Shown: positions 1 through 6,857 of the stretch, in pieces | Layout of the letters: every line of letters starts with the position of its first letter | How positions within the stretch are numbered: position 1 is the first letter of the stretch | NCBI GenBank assembly: GCA_035263125.1 | Contig: DATFRP010000213.1 | Coordinates: forward strand, 1-10,484 | From: Gp6-AA40 sp035263125 | GTDB lineage: Bacteria > Acidobacteriota > Vicinamibacteria > Vicinamibacterales > UBA2999 | DNA length: 10,484 nt | Direction of reading: 5' to 3' | Program-made: the position numbers and the translations under genes | Notes under the pieces: model-generated | Database searches by the model: none | Told to the model about the DNA's origin: nothing | Seen by the model: the letters and a program-made list of their open reading frames with translations, nothing else

Positions 1-353
1 TGGCCGACGATGACGACGTGACAGCCCTGACGCGCGAGGGCGGCGACGGCGCGGTGCGCAACGCGCACGAGCGGACACGTGGCTTCGACGACGGTCAGTC
101 CCAGGGCGCGCGTCCGCGCGAGGGTCCGCTCGGACGTGCCATGGGCGGTCACCATCAGGGTCGGCGTCGTGATGTGAGCGACCTCCTGGGCGACCGCGAT
201 ACCTTTGGCCTCGAGGGCGCTCAGAACGGTAGGGTTGTGGACCAGGTCGCCGAGAATCGTGAGAGGGCCGGCATCCGCGTGCTCCAGCGCGAGCGCGATG
301 GCATCGCGGACGCCGAAGCACATGCCGAGGTGCGCCGCCCGGAGGACACGCAT
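1..353 (-). CDS. ispH: 4-hydroxy-3-methylbut-2-enyl diphosphate reductase IspH (LytB), N-terminal part, runs off left edge
   Basis: IspH is the last enzyme of the MEP pathway. It reduces HMBPP to IPP and DMAPP in the cytosol using a [4Fe-4S] cluster. Reading the minus strand from ATG at 353 gives 117 codons open to the window edge. The start MRVLRAAHLGMCFGVRDAI carries the first cluster cysteine (Cys12, same position as in E. coli). It is followed by GDLVHNP (substrate His), TAHGTSE (second conserved His) and EATCPLV, with the second cluster Cys, then a start of the VVIVG strand. Spacing matches the family. The third cysteine lies outside. The Shine-Dalgarno sequence is weak (GTGGG just upstream). 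It is divergent from the yjbQ-like gene and shares an AT-rich control region with it. No truncation other than the window end is seen. Confidence 0.93.
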   Translation of the reverse strand, partial: MRVLRAAHLGMCFGVRDAIALALEHADAGPLTILGDLVHNPTVLSALEAKGIAVAQEVAHITTPTLMVTAHGTSERTLARTRALGLTVVEATCPLVRVAHRAVAALARQGCHVVIVG

Positions 354-360
354 GCCCACA

Positions 361-395
361 GTTTACATAAATTACTTTGTATAATAAAGTATACC
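361..395. promoter_or_regulatory. AT-rich divergent promoter/operator with nested inverted repeats between ispH and the yjbQ operon
   Basis: This short, sharply AT-rich island stands out from GC-rich surroundings. It holds a perfect 6-bp inverted repeat, TACTTT at 373-378 and AAAGTA at 386-391 (7-bp spacer). It also holds an overlapping GTATA (379-383) / TATAC (390-394) repeat and a TACA (364-367) / TGTA (378-381) pair. TATAAT at 380-385 on the plus strand and TATACT at 393-388 on the minus strand are plausible -10 boxes for the two divergent genes, but neither has a good -35 at 16-18 bp. The dyad would cover both -10 boxes, so a dimeric repressor could control both directions. PadR-family operators are often AT-rich ACTTTGTA-like dyads, a resemblance only; no regulator gene is visible nearby. 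Confidence 0.4.
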
Positions 396-430
396 GTGGA
401 TTCCGCGGGAAACCGAGCTCGAGGATGCAC

Positions 431-904
431 ATGGAGACACTGGTACCACCAGCAACCTGCCATCACGCCCGGATCCGCGTCACGACCGAGCGGCCGATGG
501 AGTTCATCGATCTGACGGACCGCATCGAGGCGCTCGCCGCGCAGGCAGGCATTCACGCCGGCATCGTCAACATTCAGAGCCTGCACACGACGACGGCGAT
601 CGTCGTCAACGAGCACGAGCCGCTGCTGCTCGCGGACTTCGGGGCCCTGCTCAGCCGAGCGGCTCCGAGGGACGCGGCCTATCGTCACGATGACATGAGT
701 GCTCGCACCGTGAACCTTGCTCCACATGAACGCCCCAACGGTCACGCCCACTGTCAGGCGCTGCTCCTCCCGTCGTCGGCGACGCTGAATGTTGCGGGTG
801 GTCGGCTGCAACTCGGGCGCTGGCAGCGTGTCTTTCTCGTGGAGCTCGATGGCCCGCGTGTTCGCGATGTATCGATTCTCGTCTTGGGCGAGGCGATGCA
901 TTGA
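431..904 (+). CDS. yjbQ: YjbQ/UPF0047 family protein (secondary thiamine-phosphate synthase-like)
   Basis: A 157-residue UPF0047 protein, a small trimeric beta fold of the cytosol. Some members have weak thiamine-phosphate synthase activity, but the true role is unsettled. Family marks are LHTTTA with His52, NEHEP (residues 60-64), YRHDDM with His86, and ERPNGHAH with His105 and His107. Then come a LNVAGGRLQLGRWQ block and VFLVELDGPR near the C terminus. The conserved histidines that likely bind metal are present. ATG at 431 is chosen over the in-frame ATG at 425 because GAGG at 421-424 is 6 nt away. The protein then has a short N-terminal extension compared with the usual ~135-140 residues. 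Its stop (902-904) overlaps the TTG start of the next gene, suggesting translational coupling. Confidence 0.88.
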   Translation: METLVPPATCHHARIRVTTERPMEFIDLTDRIEALAAQAGIHAGIVNIQSLHTTTAIVVNEHEPLLLADFGALLSRAAPRDAAYRHDDMSARTVNLAPHERPNGHAHCQALLLPSSATLNVAGGRLQLGRWQRVFLVELDGPRVRDVSILVLGEAMH

Positions 905-1623
905 ACACGTCACCACGATCTGCGGGGCCGTTGGAGGTCGGGCTGAATCGAGCCCTGCATGTCCGCGAAGAGCGACTGACGACGCAGCACGAGGCGTGTC
1001 GGCTGCTGTACATCAGTGACATTCACCTCCGGAGCGGTCGCTCCGTTGCGCTCAGCGGTCAGGTGTTGGATGTCGTGACTCGCTGCAATCCTGATGTCGT
1101 GTTGCTGGGGGGCGATCTGGTGGACACTCGCTCCGAGTTGAGCAGGCTGAGCGACCTGGTCGACAGGCTCCACGGCGTCGCCCCGGTGTTCGCGATTGGT
1201 GGCAACCACGACCAGCGGATCGGCATGCACCGCGTTCGTAAGGCGGTTGAACATGGCGGGGGGCGATGGATTCATGACGGCATCGCGCGCGTGCTGCATC
1301 GAGACCGGGTGATCGCGGTCGTCGGCCCTGAAACCGCCGTGCCCGTCGACGCGCATGTTCGCGTCCTGTGCGCACATGACCCGCGAATCTGGAAGACATC
1401 GCGACATGCCGGCTATGACCTCGTCCTGGCCGGACACCTGCATGGCTGCCAGTTGGTCGTGTGGGAGCATCGAAACCGCCTGTTCCCTGGAGCGTTCTTC
1501 TACCGCTACTGCTTCTTGACCGATGGCTGTGGTTCAGCGCGCCTGGTGGTGAGTCGCGGCGTCAGTGACCTCTTGCCGATTCGTTGGAAGTGCCCACGGG
1601 AGGTCGTGCTGTGCTATGTCTGA
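901..1623 (+). CDS. Calcineurin-like metallophosphoesterase (YkuE/YaeI type)
   Basis: A 240-residue metal-dependent phosphoesterase with all canonical blocks: SDIHL (Asp40, His42), LLGGDLVD (Asp72), GGNHDQ (Asn102, His103), CAHDP (His159) and AGHLHGCQ (His179, His181). These ligands build the two-metal site, so the enzyme should be active. The substrate is unknown; relatives cleave phosphomonoesters, phosphodiesters or lipid pyrophosphates. Unlike many YkuE-type proteins, it shows no signal peptide or membrane segment, so it is probably cytosolic. The start is a TTG at 901 whose last bases form the TGA of yjbQ (TTGA overlap), with no clear Shine-Dalgarno sequence; TTG at 931 is an alternative and would not touch the motifs. 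Its 3' end overlaps the start of the isoprenoid-synthase-like gene by 13 bp. Confidence 0.9.
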   Translation: MNTSPRSAGPLEVGLNRALHVREERLTTQHEACRLLYISDIHLRSGRSVALSGQVLDVVTRCNPDVVLLGGDLVDTRSELSRLSDLVDRLHGVAPVFAIGGNHDQRIGMHRVRKAVEHGGGRWIHDGIARVLHRDRVIAVVGPETAVPVDAHVRVLCAHDPRIWKTSRHAGYDLVLAGHLHGCQLVVWEHRNRLFPGAFFYRYCFLTDGCGSARLVVSRGVSDLLPIRWKCPREVVLCYV

Positions 1624-2453
1624 CGGGGATCGAACGTCGCGTCAGGGCGGTCCGACCTGGACCAATAAGAGCCAGCCTCGTGTCGGTCACCTGTTTTCTT
1701 CACGCTGTGCCGCTCTTTTTCTCCGCGGCACCGAGGACGCCGCTGCGCGTCCTGTGCATCATCGCGCTCGACATGCTTCACGTGCTTCGCTTTGCGCACC
1801 CGTTGTCGAAACAGAAAAGAAACGAGTTGGCGACGTTCCTCGATTTTCAAGCCTGCACGAATGCGGCGTGGGATCGCAAGGATCTGTGCGCGGTCGAATA
1901 CCAGGCGCTGCGACATCGTCTGGAGAAGGCCGGCCTGCGGCTGTGGCTCGATGGATACGTTGCTCAGCTGAGCGAGCTGGAGACACGACGTCCGCCAATC
2001 GGCGGCGATCAGTGGCGCTTCGAAGAGGTCCGTCTGTACCGAGAAGCGGTCGCGCGTCTGTCGCTTGCGACGATCGCTGCGATAGCGCTGAATGCCGCGC
2101 GTCTCGAAGACGGAATCCGCGCGACGCATGACGACGGCGATGTGGCGATGCTCTTTCGGATGGCGATGCAATGCCAGATCATTGACGACGTGGTGGACTA
2201 CACGAAGGATCTGTCGGCGGCGCTGCCAAGTTTTCTGACCGCATCGGCGTCGCTGCCGCAGGCCCTTGCCCTGACTGCCAAGGCGGCGCGCTCGTATGCG
2301 TCAAGTCCCGGGCCTTCATCACGCAGCGCCGTGTTTCCCCTGCGCACGGCGCTGCACGTCCTCAGTGCTGTGACGACGCTCGTGGGACGAATTGCTCATA
2401 CAGTTTGCCGCGTCTCCGCTGTACGCGGGCTCAGCCAACCGTTTTTTCGGTGA
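1611..2453 (+). CDS. Divergent class I isoprenoid-synthase-like protein
   Basis: A 280-residue, mostly helical protein. Residues around 188-205 read CQIIDDVVDYTKD followed by a LPSFL segment. This strongly resembles the second aspartate-rich motif of trans-prenyltransferases (FQxxDDxxDxxGD followed by LP). Asp192, Asp193 and Asp196 would bind Mg-diphosphate. No canonical first DDxxD is present; the nearest acidic candidate is WDRKD (Asp88, Asp91). The first ~55 residues contain two hydrophobic stretches and may be membrane-associated. GTG at 1611 is preferred because GGGAGG at 1598-1603 sits 7 nt upstream; TTG at 1584 is further into the previous gene, and ATG at 1773 would remove the hydrophobic part. 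It is the last gene of the operon and lies near ispH, which supports an isoprenoid role. The fold call is moderately sure; substrate and product are unknown. Confidence 0.6.
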   Translation: MLCLTGIERRVRAVRPGPIRASLVSVTCFLHAVPLFFSAAPRTPLRVLCIIALDMLHVLRFAHPLSKQKRNELATFLDFQACTNAAWDRKDLCAVEYQALRHRLEKAGLRLWLDGYVAQLSELETRRPPIGGDQWRFEEVRLYREAVARLSLATIAAIALNAARLEDGIRATHDDGDVAMLFRMAMQCQIIDDVVDYTKDLSAALPSFLTASASLPQALALTAKAARSYASSPGPSSRSAVFPLRTALHVLSAVTTLVGRIAHTVCRVSAVRGLSQPFFR

Positions 2454-2473
2454 CGGATCAAATCCGGTAACGG
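2438..2473. terminator. Possible weak hairpin region between convergent genes
   Basis: The end of the isoprenoid-synthase-like gene and the sequence just after it contain nested short inverted repeats. These are ACCG/CGGT around a T6 run (2438-2451), CCGTT/AACGG (2439-2443 and 2469-2473), and CGGAT-CAA-ATCCG (2454-2466) right after the stop. None is followed by a T run, so it is not a standard intrinsic terminator. It could slow polymerase from both sides, as the next gene converges here. The rest of the 66-bp gap to 2520 shows nothing else. Confidence 0.2.
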
Positions 2474-2519
2474 CGTCGTCTTCATCCGCTATCGCAGCAG
2501 ACCGTAACTGCGCAGTCGT

Positions 2520-2996
2520 TCAGGACGCGGCTGTCGGCGTGCGAGCCGCCGGCTGGTAGGTGCCCGGCGTCGTGCGTCCAGCGATGGACAGCCGATTCCA
2601 TGCATTGATCGTGGCGACGGCCAACGTCAGATCAGCGAGCTCCTTCTCGCTGAACTGCGTGCGTACACGCTCGTACACCTTGTCGGGCACGTGTTCCTCG
2701 GAGACGCGCGTCACCGCATCGGTCCACGCAAGAGCCGCCCGCTCACGGTCGGTATAGAACGGTGCCTCTTCCCACGCATCAAGCTCGTACAGCCGCTGTT
2801 CGGATTCGCCGATCGCTCGCAGATCTTTCCAGTGCATATCGAGACAATACGCACAGCCGTTGATCTGGGAGGCCCGCAGTTTGATCAGATGGAGGAGTCC
2901 TTCTTCAAGGCCAGAGCTGTGAAGGTACTTCTCCAACCCCAACATTGCGTGAACGCCGCCCCCTGCGACCTTTGCGTAGTTGATCCGTTGTTCCAT
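2520..2996 (-). CDS. Carboxymuconolactone decarboxylase family / AhpD-like alkylhydroperoxidase
   Basis: A 158-residue AhpD-fold protein. The motif INGCAYCLDMH gives Cys48-x-x-Cys51-x3-His55, the redox-active CxxC and proton-relay His of AhpD-like peroxidases. The following segment, with WxxAPFYTDRERAALAW (about residues 74-90), is typical of the family, as is NAWNRLSI near the C terminus. Such proteins reduce organic peroxides in the cytosol with a thiol donor, although many members are uncharacterised. The start at 2996 is chosen over the adjacent ATG at 2999 because GGAGG (3006-3002) lies 5 nt away. It stands alone on its strand and is divergent from the VOC-cupin unit. No regulator is adjacent. 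Confidence 0.9.
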   Translation of the reverse strand: MEQRINYAKVAGGGVHAMLGLEKYLHSSGLEEGLLHLIKLRASQINGCAYCLDMHWKDLRAIGESEQRLYELDAWEEAPFYTDRERAALAWTDAVTRVSEEHVPDKVYERVRTQFSEKELADLTLAVATINAWNRLSIAGRTTPGTYQPAARTPTAAS

Positions 2997-3219
2997 CATG
3001 TCCTCCCGATGAGGCACATTGGGTTGCGCCGGTGTGTGTGATGAAACGAGCGGTGCATCGCACGTGCCACGGTGTTGACCGAATCTTCATCGCGTCCCGC
3101 CGATGGGGCCGCTGGTTGCATGTCAGAAAGCGTGGCTCAGCCGCAGCCCATCGGCGCACCGATGCCGCGAGCTGGAACGGGGAGTCGCGCACGATTCAAC
3201 CAGGGAAAGGATGAGGACC
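2997..3219. other. Divergent intergenic region, no gene recognised
   Basis: These 223 bp separate the AhpD-like gene from the VOC gene. They must hold promoters for both, and they include the ribosome binding sites at 3002-3006 (minus strand) and 3207-3211 (plus strand). I see no convincing -35/-10 pair. Short open frames here have no recognisable protein features. A small GTGC-ATC-GCAC palindrome near 3052-3062 is too short to interpret. Confidence 0.5.
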
Positions 3220-3726
3220 ATGACGGACAAGATCAGAATCGCCTCGTGCCTGTGGTTCAACAGAAACGCTGAGGAGGCGGCGAAATTCTATGCCGCAACA
3301 TTCCCGGACAGCCGCGTCATCGCGGTACACAAGTCGCCCAGTGATTATCCAAACGGCAAGGCTGGCGACGTGCTGACCGTGGACTTCACTGTTCTGGGTC
3401 AGCATTTCGTCGGCCTGAACGGCGGGCCAGAGTTCACCTTCGACGAGGCGATCTCGTTCCAGGTGTTCACCGACACGCAGGAAGAAACCGACCGCTACTG
3501 GAATGCGATCGTTGGTGGCGGCGGACAGGAGAGTGTGTGCGGCTGGTGCAAGGACAAGTTTGGATTGAGCTGGCAGATTGTGCCCCGTGCCTTGATCGAG
3601 GCGATCAACGATCGCGACACCGCCGCCGCCAAACGCGCGATGGACGCGATGATGACGATGAAGAAGATCGACATCTCGAGGATCAAGGCGGCACGCGCCG
3701 ATGCTCACGCAGTTCGCCCGGCGTGA
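3220..3726 (+). CDS. VOC/PhnB-like family protein (3-demethylubiquinone methyltransferase-like domain)
   Basis: A 168-residue single-domain protein of the glyoxalase/VOC superfamily, PhnB-like branch (PF06983 type). Family features are CLWFNRNAEEAAKFY (residues 10-24), FPDSRV (28-33), the GLNGGP turn (65-70), FQVFTDTQEE (80-89), a GWCKDKFGLSWQIVP block (108-122) that is diagnostic of this family, and a helical tail with ALIEAINDRD. The old '3-demethylubiquinone' name is not proof of function; most members are uncharacterised and some bind antibiotics or metals. ATG at 3220 is preferred because AAGGA (3207-3211) is 8 nt upstream; ATG at 3211 would have the Shine-Dalgarno sequence touching it. 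The cupin gene follows after 38 bp on the same strand. Confidence 0.9.
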   Translation: MTDKIRIASCLWFNRNAEEAAKFYAATFPDSRVIAVHKSPSDYPNGKAGDVLTVDFTVLGQHFVGLNGGPEFTFDEAISFQVFTDTQEETDRYWNAIVGGGGQESVCGWCKDKFGLSWQIVPRALIEAINDRDTAAAKRAMDAMMTMKKIDISRIKAARADAHAVRPA

Positions 3727-3764
3727 CCATCGAGAGACACGAACGTGATCCGGAGGGCGCCACC

Positions 3765-4259
3765 ATGCTCAGGGTGCAACAACAGCCGTATTCGAATACG
3801 AGAGACGAGGCAGGCTACCGATTCATGGGCATTCCAACGATGACGAGGGCGACCGGCGAAACGACACATGGAGCGTTCGGGATGATCGAGCACTGGGACA
3901 TGCCGGTGGGATTTGCGTCGCCTTATCACACGCACCATCGAGAGGACGAGTGCTTCTATGTGCTCGACGGGAGTGTCGCAATCGTATGCAAGGGCGAATG
4001 GCTGAAGGCTGGGCCCGGCGTGTTCGTGTACGGGCCACGTGACATTCCGCACGGGTTCAAGGTAATCGGCGAACGGCCGGCCAGGATGCTGGTGATGTGC
4101 ACACCGGCGGGGTTCGAGCGATTCGTGCTGGATCAGTCGACGCCGATAGCGGAGCCGCCCTCGCCTCCCGACATGGCGCGAATGATGATGCTGGCGGAGC
4201 GACACGGCATCGAGATCCACGGGCCGTTGCCCGAAGCCCCGGCAGATTTCGGTCGGTGA
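3765..4259 (+). CDS. Cupin domain protein (quercetin-dioxygenase-like)
   Basis: A 164-residue single cupin. Motif 1 reads GFASPYHTHHREDECFYVLDG with His55, His57 and Glu62 (HxHx4E) and the closing Gly69. Motif 2 is GPRDIPHGF with His96. All four metal ligands of the 3-His/1-Glu site are present, so it should bind Fe, Mn or Ni. Substrate is unknown; relatives are dioxygenases, isomerases or stress proteins. The start at 3765 has GGAGG at 3752-3756, 8 nt upstream, and leaves a 38-bp gap after the VOC gene, so the two are likely co-transcribed. The C-terminal tail (about residues 125-164) is outside the barrel and carries a short Met-rich helix. Confidence 0.9.
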   Translation: MLRVQQQPYSNTRDEAGYRFMGIPTMTRATGETTHGAFGMIEHWDMPVGFASPYHTHHREDECFYVLDGSVAIVCKGEWLKAGPGVFVYGPRDIPHGFKVIGERPARMLVMCTPAGFERFVLDQSTPIAEPPSPPDMARMMMLAERHGIEIHGPLPEAPADFGR

Positions 4260-4378
4260 GGGTCACGCACTCCTTTAGTACGGGCCTTCACGTTCGGCTG
4301 GGGAGGCGTGTCCTTGCGTGATCGCTGAACATTGGACGAACGTCTCTGCGCTGCCAGGGGCTGATCAGGAAGATGCCA

Positions 4379-5494
4379 TCAGGTGGACCGGCCCCGTCTG
4401 CCTCCCGGCCTGAACCTGAACACGCCGTACGGCCGCTTGCGGGTGCTCTTCCCTTGGTTGTAGGTCGCCGAGTGGTTGATGTGCGACGTCGTCACGTACA
4501 TGGCACCGTCCGGACCTTCGGCGAACGTGTCCGGCCACTGAAGCCGACTGTCGAAGATCAACCGTTCGATCGTACGGTCCGGAAGCAGGCGCGACACCGC
4601 CGTGTGGGTGATGTCGGTCAGGTAAATCCGATCCTGCGCATCGATCCACAGTCCATCGACCGGGAACGTATCGGCGTAGCGTTCGACCGCCGCTCCGACG
4701 ATCGCGGCCGATGCGTTCGCATCGCGGAGAATCTCCGTGCCTACGCGGTACATGGCGGTGGCGGTGATCGGCTGGTAGTACAGCCACGAACCGTCCCTCG
4801 ATAATGCGATGCCGTCCGAGTTGAATCTTGGCGGCTGGCCCTGCGCGTCGCGCACCGGCCTGCCGTGGATGGCGATCTCCACGCCGTCCTCTGCCATGAC
4901 GGAGGGATGGCCGTCCAGCGTGCGTCGTGCACGTCCTGAGCTGAGGTCGACGACGACGATCCCGCCGGACCCGCTATCGGTGATGTAGGCCGTCTGGGCG
5001 TTCACATCAATGCGGACGTCATTCAAGTAGGAATCGGCGCGAACCACATCGGTTCCGAAGCCGATCACCTGGACGACGCGATCGGTGCGCAGATCGATCT
5101 TCACGAGCTTCGCGCCGTTCGGCACTGGTGATGCCAGCATCGGAGCGGCCGGATCGAGGACCCACAGCGCATCCTGCTCGTCGACGAACACGCTTTGTAC
5201 GCAGACGAAATGCACACCGGCGGTGTGCGGCTTCCGATCCCAGCCATTCCAGCGTTCATCGGGAAACGCGCGTGTCGAGCCATCCGGCAGCACTTCTGCC
5301 ACTGCGTTGAGATAGAGATCCGACCAGCGCGGATAATTGACGAAGAGACGATTCTGCTTCGAGACCGCGACCCCGGTGATCTGGAAGTCATCGTCAGCGA
5401 ACACCTTTTCGAGCGCACCGCGGCGGGCTGTTCGCGTAAGCACGACAGCTCCGGCGACGGTCAGCACGGCCGATGTAGCGAACCAGTTCTTCAT
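4379..5494 (-). CDS. Major royal jelly protein / Yellow-related beta-propeller protein
   Basis: A 371-residue MRJP/Yellow-family protein, a six-bladed beta propeller related to gluconolactonases. Family blocks include ITGVAVSKQNRLFVNYPRW near the N terminus and LWVLDPAAP. Midway are YLNDVRID, AYITDSGSGGIVVVDL and LDGHPSV, then FNSDGIALSRDG, WLYYQP and VDGLWID. The end carries TFAEGPDGAMYVTTSHINH. The N terminus MKNWFATSAVLTVAGAVVL is an uncleaved-looking signal or membrane anchor, so the propeller is probably periplasmic. Bacterial members are often named L-dopachrome tautomerase-related; the real substrate is unknown. ATG at 5494 is chosen since it starts just before the hydrophobic segment; a TTG at 5533 is possible but would push that segment inside. 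The Shine-Dalgarno sequence is weak. It converges with the cupin gene across 119 bp without a clear terminator. Confidence 0.85.
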   Translation of the reverse strand: MKNWFATSAVLTVAGAVVLTRTARRGALEKVFADDDFQITGVAVSKQNRLFVNYPRWSDLYLNAVAEVLPDGSTRAFPDERWNGWDRKPHTAGVHFVCVQSVFVDEQDALWVLDPAAPMLASPVPNGAKLVKIDLRTDRVVQVIGFGTDVVRADSYLNDVRIDVNAQTAYITDSGSGGIVVVDLSSGRARRTLDGHPSVMAEDGVEIAIHGRPVRDAQGQPPRFNSDGIALSRDGSWLYYQPITATAMYRVGTEILRDANASAAIVGAAVERYADTFPVDGLWIDAQDRIYLTDITHTAVSRLLPDRTIERLIFDSRLQWPDTFAEGPDGAMYVTTSHINHSATYNQGKSTRKRPYGVFRFRPGGRRGRST

Positions 5495-5730
5495 GTCGCC
5501 CGCGCACGCAATTCGCGATCCTGCATATGTCAAGCGTGACGGACGCGCCTGGAACGATGGAGGTGAGCCAGATGTCTCAATGCAACGTCGATGCGGATTG
5601 TGTCTGGATGGGCGACTGAACCGCGCGAATCCACACGACGATCGCGTCCAGTGCGAGGACGCGAATCGAACCGTCTTTCACCCCGACTCCATCCGACAGC
5701 GAAGTCGCATGTCGGCCGCGATCGCGCGTT
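5495..5730. other. Intergenic region between the MRJP-like and AraC genes, no gene recognised
   Basis: These 236 bp lie downstream of the AraC regulator and upstream of the MRJP-like gene, both on the minus strand. They presumably contain the MRJP promoter. A perfect TTGACA occurs on the minus strand (5533-5528), but no -10 box sits 16-18 bp further. A 15-residue plus-strand frame behind a GGAGG (5572-5619) is probably chance. Confidence 0.5.
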
Positions 5731-6651
5731 CTACTGTGGGTTGCCGCGGCGGTGGGCACCCTCGCGCGCGTAGCGACCAGGAGGGAGGCCCACGTGCCGA
5801 CTGAACGCGGTGCTGAACGTGCTCGCCGATCCATAGCCGACGCGTTCGGCCACGTCGGCAAGGGCCAGGTCCTGCCGGTGCAGCAGATCCTTCGCGACCG
5901 CCATTCGCCAGGCGAGCAGGTACTCCATCGGCGGCAGGCCCACCGTTCTCGTAAAGCGTTCGAAGAAGGCCGATCGCGAAAGCGCGGCGGTCTTTGCGAG
6001 TTTAGCGACCGTCCATGAGCGGCCGAGTTGGCCGTGCATCTGTCGCATCGCTGAGCCGAGGTGAGCATCGGCCAACCCGCGCAGCAGGCCAGGAGGCGCG
6101 TCCTCACCGGGCATCGCCCTCAGCGCTTCGATGAGCAGCACCTCCACCAGTCGAGTGAGCACGAGGTCGCGGCCCGCTCGCCGTTCGCTGGCTTCCTCGC
6201 CGACGAGGCGCACCAACGTCGACAGGCGTTCGACGCCGCGCACGTGCACGAGCGACGGCAGCAGCGACACGAGCAACGCGGTATCGGGCGAGTCGAAGGC
6301 GAACCAACCGCCGAGCAATCGCACATCAGGCTTGCCACCGCGCGTGCCATGGCGGACTTCACCCAGGACCTTCGACGTGACGTTCGGGTCGAAGCGCTCC
6401 AATCGGACCGGTTCGAAGCCCGACATCGCAAACCCCGGCGTCGCCGGTAGGAGTACGAAGTCGCCAGCCTCGAGTGTCAGAGGACGATGGCCATCGACCG
6501 TCAAACGACAGCTGCCTTCGAGCACCGCACAGAAACTCGGCTGGCCGAAGGCGGAATACCGAACGCCCCAGCGGCCCGCCCCGCTGATGCGCCTCGAGAA
6601 CACCGCACGCGGCTGCAGCAATGTGATGACTTCGGAGAGGGGGTCGTTCAT
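5731..6651 (-). CDS. AraC family transcriptional regulator with N-terminal cupin domain
   Basis: A 306-residue regulator. The N-terminal half (about residues 1-190) has the AraC-type cupin_6 pattern: MNDPLSEVITLLQPRAVFS, WGVRYSAFGQPSFCAVLEG, LTLEAGDFVLLPATPG. The C-terminal half carries two helix-turn-helix motifs. The first is SWTVAKLAKTAALSRSAFFE (about 212-231). The second is LALADVAERVGYGSASTFS (about 262-280), followed by FSRHVGLPPGRYA, the family signature. It should sense a small molecule and bind DNA. It is divergent from the SDR gene at 6858, a classic regulator-target layout, so the SDR is its most likely target. ATG at 6651 matches the usual N terminus of the family, although the preceding Shine-Dalgarno sequence is poor. 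Confidence 0.92.
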   Translation of the reverse strand: MNDPLSEVITLLQPRAVFSRRISGAGRWGVRYSAFGQPSFCAVLEGSCRLTVDGHRPLTLEAGDFVLLPATPGFAMSGFEPVRLERFDPNVTSKVLGEVRHGTRGGKPDVRLLGGWFAFDSPDTALLVSLLPSLVHVRGVERLSTLVRLVGEEASERRAGRDLVLTRLVEVLLIEALRAMPGEDAPPGLLRGLADAHLGSAMRQMHGQLGRSWTVAKLAKTAALSRSAFFERFTRTVGLPPMEYLLAWRMAVAKDLLHRQDLALADVAERVGYGSASTFSTAFSRHVGLPPGRYAREGAHRRGNPQ

Positions 6652-6857
6652 GGGGCTGGGCAAGTCGCAGCTCGAGCCTGATTGGCGGTGAGGTCCGCCT
6701 TCGCGGCTGCGCCGTTTCGGCGAGACAGCCTTCGCCTCCTGGACGATGGCCAATGAAATACGGACTCCACGTAGTAGAAGGTCCGGATCGCCGGGGTCAT
6801 AGTAAGCGGCGACACGATGACGGGTCCAGCGAGGCTGGAGCCCGAAAAGGAGTCGTC
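6652..6857. promoter_or_regulatory. Divergent control region of the AraC-SDR pair
   Basis: These 206 bp must carry promoters for both genes and probably the AraC binding site. A slightly AT-richer patch occurs at 6752-6810. CATAGT near 6797-6802 resembles a plus-strand -10 box, with no clear -35. The SDR ribosome binding site AAGGAG is at 6847-6852. No convincing direct repeats were found by eye. Confidence 0.35.

Noticed and set aside
221..916. Long minus-strand frame opposite yjbQ and the start of ispH
   Set aside because: It overlaps two clear genes, shows no family motif, and is a high-GC shadow frame.
1565..2131. Alternative plus-strand 188-codon frame across the isoprenoid-like gene
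   Set aside because: Arg/Ser-rich low-information translation without motifs; the frame with DDVVD and a proper ribosome binding site is the real one.
4263..4321. Inverted repeat TCACGCA / TGCGTGA between the convergent cupin and MRJP-like genes
   Set aside because: The 45-nt loop and lack of a T run make it a poor terminator; a 7-bp match at this distance can be chance.
5528..5533. Perfect TTGACA on the minus strand as a -35 box for the MRJP-like gene
   Set aside because: No -10-like hexamer 16-18 bp further on; what follows is GC-rich.
5572..5619. 15-residue plus-strand frame MSQCNVDADCVWMGD behind a GGAGG with 8-nt spacing
   Set aside because: Too short, no homology clue, and such matches are common by chance in GC-rich DNA.
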